A stretch of 13,090 bases of DNA, from positions 1 through 13,090 of the forward strand of contig JAEYUK010000303.1 in NCBI GenBank assembly GCA_023432655.1, written 5' to 3'. Shown in pieces: positions 6,970-13,090 of this stretch. Both the position numbers and the translations under genes were made by a program. Origin of the DNA: Pseudomonadota bacterium. GTDB lineage: Bacteria > Bdellovibrionota > Bacteriovoracia > Bacteriovoracales > Bacteriovoracaceae. Under the pieces are notes generated by a model. It had not been told where the DNA came from and did not search any database. It worked only from the letters and a program-made list of their open reading frames with translations. How positions within the stretch are numbered: the first letter of the stretch is position 1; every line of letters begins with the position of its first letter.

Positions 6970-8393
6970 CCCGGTATGATTCCCTCTTTAACTAAGAGGT
7001 CATACGCCGAATCCGAGCAATACACGTTGGGAACAAAATTAAATTTGGTCTGAAGATCAGAAATAATCGAGTTCTCAACATCTCCCAATAAGCGGACATC
7101 ACCATTATCCATCAAAATCTTGGCGGGATCTCTTTCTAATAAGAGATTTTCGCCAGTTTTGGATTTAACAAGTTTCTTGCGAGATTTAACAAAGATGATA
7201 TTTTTCTTCGGTAAATCTTCAACGATCCAGTCCTTGTCAGTGCCTTTCTTTTTCAGGATATCTTTGATTTCTTCGATTTTAGCTTCTGCTTTTTTTAAGA
7301 TCTTATCTAAAACCTGATCCTCATCCTGGCTAAGAATCCGCTGTTTAAATTCTTCGCATCTAATAGTTCTTGGTGCCTTACCAAAAAGAAGACTGTAGGC
7401 CAGATCTTTGATTCGAGGGTTCTTGTCGAAACTTCCATTGGTGTAATTCAGATGAACTTGCTGCATGAAATACTGATCGTTAAAGGTATAAAACTTATCC
7501 GGATCATTCGCGATGAAGTCCATGAGCTGTGAATATGAGTAGATCTTCCCCTTCTCCAACATATAAAACGTGAGCTCCTCAGCAATCGCATCAAAGCGAG
7601 CTCCACGAGCAGAACGCACGACCTGAGAGTACCAGGCAAATCGGGCCATCAAAAAATCTTCCACCGCATGAAGAGCGTTGTGATTAATTGTCAGCACTTC
7701 ATGACCGCTTACATTCGCAATGCGGAAGTGATGGAGGAGATAATCCCGGTCATAAGTTCCGTAGCGGATCCCGGAGTAATGAGCATCCCTTAAGAGATAA
7801 TCCATTCGATCACAGTCAATTTCAGAATGAAGAATTTGGTTCGCCAGAATACTTGGATCAACCCCTTTGACCAGATTAGAAATTTTCTGAGGGTCAAGAC
7901 GGTATTGCTTCAGGATATAGGTGATCCCACGTGGATAATCTGTGTTCTTTATGATGTATGAACCAAGGTGCTCATGATCATCAGGGTGGCCTTTCCCATT
8001 TTTCTCGTTGGTCGTTTCACCATAGCGGATATAGGCCATCTCCGTTGTGTGAGAAAACATGAAGGTTCCCAAGTCATGAAGAAGTGCCGCAAGCCTCAGA
8101 CTTTGGTGGTAAGCTTTTTCGGGTGATTGGACTTTATCATCAAAGAGATCCCTATCCGGGACGCCTTTCCCTAATCTTTGTAAAATTTTATGAGCATTAA
8201 ACATCACGCCAATGGAATGACCGTAGCGAGAATGTTCGGCCCCAGGAAAAGTATAGAAGGTAAACCCTAACTGCTTTATCCAACGCAGGCGTTGATAGAA
8301 AGGAGTGTGGATAATTTCCCATTCAAGATTTGTTAAATTAATAAAACCATAAAGGGGATCAAAGACGATTTTTGTTTTGGCAGATACTTCCAT
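6966..8393 (-). CDS. HD-domain dNTP triphosphohydrolase-like protein (SAMHD1/YwfO family)
   Basis: A cytoplasmic HD-superfamily metal-dependent phosphohydrolase, probably removing triphosphate from dNTPs. The frame is open from 8429, but that ATG lies at the apex of a terminator-like hairpin, so I choose the ATG at 8393 (475 residues). In long-frame numbering the SAMHD1-type residues are all visible: FPGAEHSRYGH with Arg68 and His71, LLHDLG with His118-Asp119, SH at 126-127, EHLG at 153-156, and IDCDRMDYLLRD with metal-ligand Asp207, Tyr211 and Asp215. The last match SAMHD1 Asp311, Tyr315 and Asp319. The C-terminal third contains a Lys/Glu-rich helix (about 375-396) and a less conserved domain. 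The TAA stop overlaps the TAG of the convergent PAS gene. Substrate range and allosteric control cannot be read from sequence. Confidence 0.88.
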   Translation of the reverse strand: MEVSAKTKIVFDPLYGFINLTNLEWEIIHTPFYQRLRWIKQLGFTFYTFPGAEHSRYGHSIGVMFNAHKILQRLGKGVPDRDLFDDKVQSPEKAYHQSLRLAALLHDLGTFMFSHTTEMAYIRYGETTNEKNGKGHPDDHEHLGSYIIKNTDYPRGITYILKQYRLDPQKISNLVKGVDPSILANQILHSEIDCDRMDYLLRDAHYSGIRYGTYDRDYLLHHFRIANVSGHEVLTINHNALHAVEDFLMARFAWYSQVVRSARGARFDAIAEELTFYMLEKGKIYSYSQLMDFIANDPDKFYTFNDQYFMQQVHLNYTNGSFDKNPRIKDLAYSLLFGKAPRTIRCEEFKQRILSQDEDQVLDKILKKAEAKIEEIKDILKKKGTDKDWIVEDLPKKNIIFVKSRKKLVKSKTGENLLLERDPAKILMDNGDVRLLGDVENSIISDLQTKFNFVPNVYCSDSAYDLLVKEGIIPG

Positions 8394-8414
8394 GTTTTCT
8401 CGGGGGAAAAGAAC

Positions 8415-8439
8415 AAGGGTTCCAATCATTGGAACCCTT
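8415..8439 (-). terminator. Rho-independent terminator of the 70-aa gene
   Basis: A perfect inverted repeat with 12-bp arms (8415-8426 and 8428-8439; AAGGGTTCCAAT and complement) around a single central base. It starts 11 bases after the stop of the small gene. On the minus strand it is followed by a T-rich run (TTGTTCTTTT). As RNA it would form at least a 9-bp stem with a 7-base loop. The near-perfect symmetry also allows a protein-binding operator, but the T-tract on one side only favours termination. Confidence 0.65.
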
Positions 8440-8450
8440 AAGAATCAGAT

Positions 8451-8663
8451 TTATTGTAGAGTTTTTGAGCGCTTGTTCTTACGAACTTTAGCTACTTTGC
8501 TAAGAGCATATTCCATCAACATGAAAGCTTCGCGACGAAGGCCATTGTCGTGGATATAGCGGTAAAAGTTTTCGATATCGCCATTAGAACGAAAATTCTT
8601 AATGGTCATTGTTTCAGGTGCTACCCCTGGTTTTTCATCTAATAGTGTTGTTGCTTTTGACAT
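8451..8663 (-). CDS. Small basic hypothetical protein, 70 residues
   Basis: I do not recognise a named family. The product is soluble, with no signal peptide or TM segment. A flexible N-terminus (1-20) is followed by a predicted helical region (IENFYRYIHDNG, then LRREAFMLMEYALSKVAKV) and a strongly basic tail (RKNKRSKTLQ). The basic tail could suit RNA, DNA or ribosome binding, but this is inference. The gene is well marked: ATG with AGGAG 7 bases upstream, a promoter just before it and a terminator just after. It may therefore be monocistronic and well expressed. It lies between the HD enzyme and the GAF-AAA-Fis regulator, either of which might relate to it functionally. Confidence 0.8.
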   Translation of the reverse strand: MSKATTLLDEKPGVAPETMTIKNFRSNGDIENFYRYIHDNGLRREAFMLMEYALSKVAKVRKNKRSKTLQ

Positions 8664-8682
8664 ATAGTGCTCCTGTCTTTGT

Positions 8683-8711
8683 ATTTTACTTTCTTCTACC
8701 TAACTCTTCAA
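8683..8711 (-). promoter_or_regulatory. Sigma-70 promoter for the 70-aa gene
   Basis: On the minus strand TTGAAG (8706-8711) and TAAAAT (8683-8688) are separated by exactly 17 bases; the -10 matches consensus at 5 of 6. The start of transcription would be near 8676, only a few bases before the AGGAG ribosome-binding site (8670-8674), giving a very short leader. It lies in the 51-nt gap after the regulator gene. Confidence 0.55.
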
Positions 8712-8714
8712 ATC

Positions 8715-10202
8715 TTATTGTTCGCGAGCTTCGATCAGACCGTAGCTATGAAGCTTGTTATAAAGAGTCTTCACAGTAATTCCAAGGGCTTTAGCAGCGC
8801 GTGTCTTGTTACCACTTAAATGATCGAGAGTGTCAATAATATGCTTTTTCTCAAGATCAAACAAAGTAAACTCAACAAATGGTGCCTGAACCGGAGCAAC
8901 TTCAACTTTCACTTCTTGAGCAAACTCAGGAAGGTGAGAAGCTTCGATATACTGGCCATCAGTTAGGATATAAGTACGCTCCATAATGTTCTTAAGCTCA
9001 TGAGCGTTACCTGGCCAGAAGTAAGAAGTTAATTTCTCAATGGCAGCAGCAGTTAAAACTTTTTTCTCAGCTTTGCCAGAGTTAAGGAAATACTCGGCCA
9101 TAACTTTGATATCATCCTGACGGTCACGAAGTGCAGGAATAACCAGAGCAACTGTATTTAAACGGTAGTAAAGATCTTCTTTAAAAGAACCAGCTTCTAC
9201 CAGGTCTTTAAGAGAAACTTTTGAAGTTGCAATTAGTCTTACGTTAAGAGAGATCTTCTCATCAGTATCAACAGCATTCATTTCCCCGGCCACTAATACT
9301 CTTAAAAGCTTCGTCTGGATAAGAGCAGTTGTGCTTGAGATATCATCAATAATAAGTGTTCCGCCGTTAGCTTGAACTAATAGACCTTTTGAGCTGAAAA
9401 GTTCACGGTCAAGTTGTGTTTCATTCAAAGCTGAACAAGAAGCAACAACGACTGAACCTTTTCTGCCTGACCAAGAGTGAATTTTCTTGGCAAGAATCTT
9501 CTTCCCTACACCGTGGTTACCTTCAAGAAGAACCGGGAAGTCCTGACCAGCAATTTTCTTAGCAGTCTGAACGATATCCAGGAAATTTTTAGAAAGACCG
9601 ATCATTTGAGAATTATCTTCAAATCCTTTAGTGATTTGAATTTCAACTCTTTGAGAAAGCTCTTTTTCCTTAGCTTCAATGCGAGATTGAAGCTCATGGT
9701 TTAAATGCTTCGCCATAAGATAAAGATGCATATTACGGATTGGAGACTGAAGCTCATTAAAGATACCATTGATGAAGGCCATATCAGCTTCGCCAAAGTT
9801 ACGCTCTTTTTGAGTTGATTGAACATTAATTGTTCCAATCACATGGCCATCGATCATGATTGGCATACAAAGTTCAGCTTCAACTGATTCATCACGAAGA
9901 CCTGTAGAAGCGATAGGATCACGCTTAACCGAGTTAGAGTAGTAAGCTCTTTTCATTCGAGCTACGTATCCAGCAAGGCCTTGGCCTTTGTTTAAAAGTT
10001 TGCCATTGTTAAGAGACTTACCATTTTCAGCAGCTAAACGAGTACAACCATCTGAAAGTACTTCGAAACCAAGAACTTTATACTCTTTCATAGCATCCTG
10101 AATGAAGCCAGTAAGCTTAGAGAAGAAAACCACTTCATCTAGGTTTGAAAGTAGAACTGTAGAAAGTGTAGCAAGTTCGTTTTGGTTAGATGCTGTTTTC
10201 AT
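8715..10202 (-). CDS. GAF-AAA+-Fis regulator lacking the GAFTGA motif
   Basis: A 495-residue cytoplasmic regulator built like a sigma-54 activator. A GAF domain (about 20-155, ending in LCMPIMIDGHVIGTINVQ) is followed by a helical linker (160-190), an AAA+ domain (195-410) and a Fis-type helix-turn-helix (about 445-490, with NKTRAAKALGI). The AAA+ domain is unusual. Walker A is GNHGVGKK (228-235) with Lys234 intact. After RELF (266-269) the whole L1 segment with GAFTGA is missing and the chain goes directly to KGLLVQANGGT. Walker B is LIIDDIS, so the catalytic Glu is Asp287. FKEDLYYRL keeps Arg347 but has Lys341 where Arg is usual. The sensor II Arg in WPGN..EL is His401. It probably acts without sigma-54, perhaps as a ligand-responsive DNA-binding repressor or sigma-70 regulator like TyrR. 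ATG with AAAGGGGAC upstream; own promoter. Confidence 0.88.
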   Translation of the reverse strand: MKTASNQNELATLSTVLLSNLDEVVFFSKLTGFIQDAMKEYKVLGFEVLSDGCTRLAAENGKSLNNGKLLNKGQGLAGYVARMKRAYYSNSVKRDPIASTGLRDESVEAELCMPIMIDGHVIGTINVQSTQKERNFGEADMAFINGIFNELQSPIRNMHLYLMAKHLNHELQSRIEAKEKELSQRVEIQITKGFEDNSQMIGLSKNFLDIVQTAKKIAGQDFPVLLEGNHGVGKKILAKKIHSWSGRKGSVVVASCSALNETQLDRELFSSKGLLVQANGGTLIIDDISSTTALIQTKLLRVLVAGEMNAVDTDEKISLNVRLIATSKVSLKDLVEAGSFKEDLYYRLNTVALVIPALRDRQDDIKVMAEYFLNSGKAEKKVLTAAAIEKLTSYFWPGNAHELKNIMERTYILTDGQYIEASHLPEFAQEVKVEVAPVQAPFVEFTLFDLEKKHIIDTLDHLSGNKTRAAKALGITVKTLYNKLHSYGLIEAREQ

Positions 10203-10344
10203 GTTTGTCCCCTTTACACATTTAAAACTAATTTGACTAAAAATTACTCAATGCGTTATAGGGCAAATAATACAGGCTGCCTGAAAAATTTACAAGACTA
10301 TTTTGCTGCGGTGTTTAAATTTTCTTCGATTTTTCTAGTGAAAT
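10203..10344 (-). other. Intergenic region between tolB and the regulator gene
   Basis: 142 nt without a gene. It contains the regulator promoter, the spacer palindrome and the AAAGGGGAC ribosome-binding site. After the tolB TAG stop I find only a weak 5-bp hairpin (GATTT/AAATC, about 10326-10343) without a clear T-tract, so no confident tolB terminator. Confidence 0.6.
10267..10295 (-). promoter_or_regulatory. Promoter with palindromic spacer upstream of the GAF-AAA-Fis gene
   Basis: On the minus strand TTGTAA (10290-10295) and TATTAT (10267-10272) are spaced 17 bases apart (4 of 6 and 5 of 6 consensus matches). The spacer contains an 11-bp perfect palindrome, CAGGC-A-GCCTG (10273-10283), directly adjacent to the -10. 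This is a natural repressor position, possibly for autoregulation. The leader would be about 58 nt. Confidence 0.55.
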
Positions 10345-11691
10345 CTATAAGTTAGTCCACTTCGGAGAAAAGGTGCGGCCGAAATCTTTGGTTAATTGCC
10401 CTAGGATCTCACCTTCCCTGTTCATAATATAGACATCCTGAACGGCTTTTCCTTTAGATATTATGCGCTTAGAGGTGAAGATAATGAACTCACCGTCAGG
10501 AGAATAGGCAGGTTCCTCATTAGAACCAAAATCTTTGGTTAAACGAACAAGATTGTTCCCATCGGCCCCAATGCGGTAAAGATCAAAGCTGCCATCTACC
10601 CAAGAAGAGAAAACGATCTCTTTCCCATCTGGCGAGAAGCGAGGAGTGGCGTTGAACCTTCCTACAAAGGAAATACGTTTCACACTCTTTTCAGTTTCTC
10701 TTGGATCCATCGTATAGATATGGGCCTTACCAGGACGGTTAGAAAGGAAGGTCATAAGAGTACCGTCTCGATTTAAAGAAGGATCCACATCGTCACTATA
10801 ATGAGAAGTTACCTTTCTCATTTTTCCATTCTGAATATTCAGCTCATAAATATCCGCATTCCCGGAAAAAGTAAGAGTCAGATAGATGATGTCCGGAGTT
10901 CCTCCAAAGATTGCTCCGGAGTTAATTCCCGGTCGATCAGAAACTGTTTCAAACTTCTTAGTTTTAAGATCAAAAACTTTAAGGTCGATATTTTTAATCA
11001 TATGAACCTTATTCCGAGAGACAACTTTCTTTGTTGCAATGACAGAGAATAAAATCTGACTATTGTCTTGAGAAATAGACGGAGACAGCACCACCGAATT
11101 AAAATTGGTGAGCTTGTCGACCCGACGGCCGTCAAAATCCATTATATAAAGTTCTTTTTCAATATCCTTCTTAGAAGTGCGGTCCGATAAGAAGAAAATT
11201 TTTGAATTAAAGATAGATGGTTTTCCGGTCATAGATCGGTATAAGGAGTCAGCAATCTGATGGGCATTAGATCTGAGCGTTCCCTGCTCTACTTTGAAAC
11301 CTTGAGAAAATATTTGGTTTTTCCCCAGAACACTCCACACTTTGAAGTTCGCCTGAATTCCACTACCAGAACTACTCATTTCAGAGGCAATAAAATAAGT
11401 CACTCCGCCGGCCTGCCATTTTGCCACATCCGGAGATGAGTAACTATTTTTTCCTTTATCCGTATATTCAACATTATTGAATTTATGTCGGTAGAAAGAA
11501 AAATCGTTTTTTAAAATATCTATAAGCTCAAGGGATAGTCTTTTTTGGTCACCTGATAAACCCTTCAATTCCGGGTCATCAATCACCAGCTTATCTTTTT
11601 CCTGCTCAGCTTGGCCTACTGCGATCACCGCATCCTGAGCATAAACTGAAAGATTGAATAGAAGTGTGACTAGTAAAATGAAGTATCTCAT
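10345..11691 (-). CDS. tolB: Tol-Pal system protein TolB
   Basis: The periplasmic beta-propeller component of the Tol-Pal system, which binds Pal and TolA and supports outer-membrane constriction at division. Length 448 residues, close to E. coli (430). A signal peptide occupies 1-18 (ending SVYA), then the N-terminal domain (about 20-165). A six-bladed propeller follows, with repeats such as SPSISQDNSQILFS, DPSLNRDGTLMTFLSNR, TPRFSPDGKEIVFSS and EPAYSPDGEFIIFTS. The protein ends FSPKWTNL, a normal TolB end. The ATG has AAGGA about 8 bases upstream, formed partly by the tolA stop (TAAGGA), with a 9-nt gap to tolA. Downstream there is no pal in the window. Confidence 0.96.
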   Translation of the reverse strand: MRYFILLVTLLFNLSVYAQDAVIAVGQAEQEKDKLVIDDPELKGLSGDQKRLSLELIDILKNDFSFYRHKFNNVEYTDKGKNSYSSPDVAKWQAGGVTYFIASEMSSSGSGIQANFKVWSVLGKNQIFSQGFKVEQGTLRSNAHQIADSLYRSMTGKPSIFNSKIFFLSDRTSKKDIEKELYIMDFDGRRVDKLTNFNSVVLSPSISQDNSQILFSVIATKKVVSRNKVHMIKNIDLKVFDLKTKKFETVSDRPGINSGAIFGGTPDIIYLTLTFSGNADIYELNIQNGKMRKVTSHYSDDVDPSLNRDGTLMTFLSNRPGKAHIYTMDPRETEKSVKRISFVGRFNATPRFSPDGKEIVFSSWVDGSFDLYRIGADGNNLVRLTKDFGSNEEPAYSPDGEFIIFTSKRIISKGKAVQDVYIMNREGEILGQLTKDFGRTFSPKWTNL

Positions 11692-11700
11692 ATTTAATCC

Positions 11701-12495
11701 TTATAAAGGAAAGCCCAGAATAATTCCTGAATTAGCAAGGCGCCCGCCCACCTCAGCATTTGGTTTAGGGAATGGGGCCGCATCCCTTACGGCCTTCTCA
11801 GCTCGAGCATCGAACTCGGACTGGCCAGAAGACTCCAGGATTTCTAGTTTTAAAAGTTTTCCCGAATCAGAAAGAAAGATTCTAATTCGGCATCTAAGAT
11901 TTTGTTCTAAAAGATAGCTTGGTAATTTCCAGTGTGGACGAATCACTCCCGGAATATTTTGGACATAAGCGGAAAATTCCGAATTCTGTTCATCGGTGTA
12001 ATCACCCACTAGAGCAGATCCTTTGGATAAGCGGTTTCCTTCAATGATAAGAGACTCCAGGTTCTTCTTATCCACTGTACCGGTTTCGGAACCTTTCTTT
12101 GCTGGTTTAGCTGCAACTTTTTTACTGGAATAATCATTTAGCATATTCAGGAAAGAAGCTTTCTTTTTCTTTCCAACTTCCTGAATCACCAGATCGTCTT
12201 TTTTTATGACGTCTTCAGTTTCTGTCTTAGTAGGAGCAGCACTACCCTTCACTTCAGGCTCCGGCTTTTCAATCACAGGAGTCGCTTCCATTTTCTTTAA
12301 TTCCTGGACGGTGAATTTAGGCATTCCCACAACATCCACTCGCACCGCTGAACGAATGATTTCAATATCATTATTTCGAGTGAAATTTTTAGAAATAAAA
12401 TCTCCACCATAAAAGGCCAGGGCCAATAGAAGAGCGTGCCCTCCTAAAGAGAGGAGGAAATTTTTAGTGAAATCCTGATTGGAGGATTGAGTCAT
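11701..12495 (-). CDS. tolA: TolA-like energy transducer (TonB C-terminal fold)
   Basis: Inner-membrane-anchored transducer linking the TolQR motor to TolB/Pal. The frame opens with a GTG at 12498 followed directly by ATG at 12495; I choose the ATG (264 residues). Residues 12-31 form one TM anchor. Residues about 60-150 are a Pro/Lys/Glu-rich linker (EKPEPEVKG, AAKPAKKG) that spans the periplasm. The C-terminal domain (about 172-264) has TonB/TolA features: VIRPHW, LRCRIRIFLSDSGKLL, SGQSEFDARAEKAV and PFPKP. It is much shorter than E. coli TolA (421), mainly in the linker, and its C-terminal domain has a single cysteine (202). Position between tolR and tolB separates it from a true TonB. The gap to tolR is only a few bases. 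Confidence 0.88.
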   Translation of the reverse strand: MTQSSNQDFTKNFLLSLGGHALLLALAFYGGDFISKNFTRNNDIEIIRSAVRVDVVGMPKFTVQELKKMEATPVIEKPEPEVKGSAAPTKTETEDVIKKDDLVIQEVGKKKKASFLNMLNDYSSKKVAAKPAKKGSETGTVDKKNLESLIIEGNRLSKGSALVGDYTDEQNSEFSAYVQNIPGVIRPHWKLPSYLLEQNLRCRIRIFLSDSGKLLKLEILESSGQSEFDARAEKAVRDAAPFPKPNAEVGGRLANSGIILGFPL

Positions 12496-12500
12496 CACTT

Positions 12501-12914
12501 CTATTTATTCTCCACTTCCGTAACGAGAGCAATATTACTCACACCAGCTTTTTTAAGAGAAGCTATGAGTTTGGCGACTTTCTCATATTTAAGAGCATAA
12601 TCAGCACGTAGATAAATAACGTCTGTATTACTTGCCTTAAACTGCTTAAGAATCTCTGGAACCAGATCTGTTTCCTTTACCTGATTTTTCCCCAGAAAAA
12701 ATTCGCTCTCTGTTACAGACAAAATGACCAGCTCTTGCTTTAACCCTAGATTATTAACTTTTTGGGTCTTGGGTAATTTCAGGTTAATTCCACTGAACAT
12801 CATCGGTGCCGTCACCATGAAAATAACCAAGAGAACTAACATCACATCCACTAAGGGAGTTACGTTAATGTCTGCCACCGGGCCTTTTTTGCCCGAACCC
12901 ATCTGCATTCCCAT
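12501..12914 (-). CDS. tolR: TolR (ExbD/TolR family motor protein)
   Basis: A 137-residue inner-membrane subunit of the proton-driven TolQR motor. The N-terminus carries DINVTPLVDVMLVLLVIFMVTAP; Asp23 in the TM helix (about 20-38) is the proton-carrying residue and has the same number as in E. coli TolR. The periplasmic C-terminal domain (about 45-137) has ExbD features: KLPKTQ, LVILSVTESEFFLGKNQV and VIYLRADYALKYEKVAKLI. The ATG is two bases after the tolQ stop, with AAGGA upstream; Met-3 and Met-5 are less likely starts. It is followed a few bases later by tolA. Confidence 0.96.
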   Translation of the reverse strand: MGMQMGSGKKGPVADINVTPLVDVMLVLLVIFMVTAPMMFSGINLKLPKTQKVNNLGLKQELVILSVTESEFFLGKNQVKETDLVPEILKQFKASNTDVIYLRADYALKYEKVAKLIASLKKAGVSNIALVTEVENK

Positions 12915-12916
12915 TA

Positions 12917-13090
12917 TTAGTGATCCTTCTTAATAAGGATGGTTCTTTCAATCAAGTTAAGAAAGTCTTGTGAGAAAGATTCCATTTGAGAATTAATACG
13001 TGAAATCTGATTATTATAGAGGTTATAAAAAACGACTGCAGGAATAGCTGCCGCAAGACCCACTGCTGTTGCTACCAGGGCTTCAGCAAT
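12917..13090 (-). CDS. tolQ: TolQ, C-terminal 57 residues (5' end outside window)
   Basis: Only the end of the gene is present; it runs off the right edge in frame. The visible protein begins IAEALVATAVGLAAAIPAVV, which is the last TM helix block typical of TolQ/ExbB, then FYNLYNNQISRINSQM and a helical tail ending KKDH. This is the channel subunit of the TolQR motor. The stop lies two bases before the tolR ATG. The tol promoter must be upstream of the window. Confidence 0.94.
   Translation of the reverse strand: MAEALVATAVGLAAAIPAVVFYNLYNNQISRINSQMESFSQDFLNLIERTILIKKDH

Noticed and set aside
10326..10343. Possible tolB terminator hairpin
   Set aside because: Only a 5-bp AT-rich stem and no convincing T-tract.
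1..13090. CRISPR arrays, tRNA/rRNA genes, insertion sequences, phage or defence genes
   Set aside because: No repeated spacers, cloverleaf-like segments, transposase motifs or long terminal repeats were seen; intergenic space is small and accounted for.

Overview
The window carries 12 protein-coding genes (10 complete, 2 cut by the window edges). It is packed and moderately AT-rich by eye, and nearly every gene lies on the minus strand. There are no rRNA, tRNA, CRISPR or mobile-element signatures. The gene set is typical of a Gram-negative bacterium with an outer membrane: Tol-Pal trans-envelope system, FtsEX-EnvC division control, a lipoprotein and an Aer-type sensor. Protein style and gene order resemble Bdellovibrionota, perhaps a Bacteriovorax/Peredibacter-like lineage. 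That placement is inference from memory of these families, not a database result.

Block 1 (1-5421, minus strand, transcribed right to left) is one tightly coupled operon: ftsE, ftsX, envC, an S41 carboxy-terminal protease, xseA and the start of a lipoprotein. Most junctions overlap or nearly touch (13-nt overlap, ATGA, 29-nt gap, TAATG, 1-nt gap), and a plausible sigma-70 promoter sits just upstream. FtsE/FtsX form an inner-membrane ABC-type complex that signals through the periplasm to EnvC, a coiled-coil protein with a metal-site-less LytM domain that should activate peptidoglycan amidases. The periplasmic protease and lipoprotein fit the same envelope-remodelling theme. XseA is the DNA-repair outlier.

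Block 2 (5422-8714) holds sensory and nucleotide genes. A plus-strand gene encodes a soluble Aer-like PAS sensor with a long helical tail containing a shortened chemoreceptor-tip relic. It converges with, and overlaps by 4 bp, a minus-strand HD-domain dNTPase of the SAMHD1/YwfO type. Next is a 70-residue basic orphan protein with its own apparent promoter and terminator.

Block 3 (8715-10344) is a GAF-AAA+-Fis regulator that looks like a sigma-54 activator. It lacks the GAFTGA loop and has changed ATPase residues, so it probably does not work through sigma-54. Its promoter carries a palindrome in the spacer.

Block 4 (10345-13090, minus strand) is tolQ (partial), tolR, tolA, tolB, with gaps of 2 to 9 nt. 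No pal follows tolB inside the window.

The most unusual items are the GAFTGA-less regulator, the degenerate Aer/MCP sensor, the FtsE with an altered ABC signature, and the orphan small protein. I see no clear wholly new multi-gene system; most of the window is core envelope biology with unusual variants.
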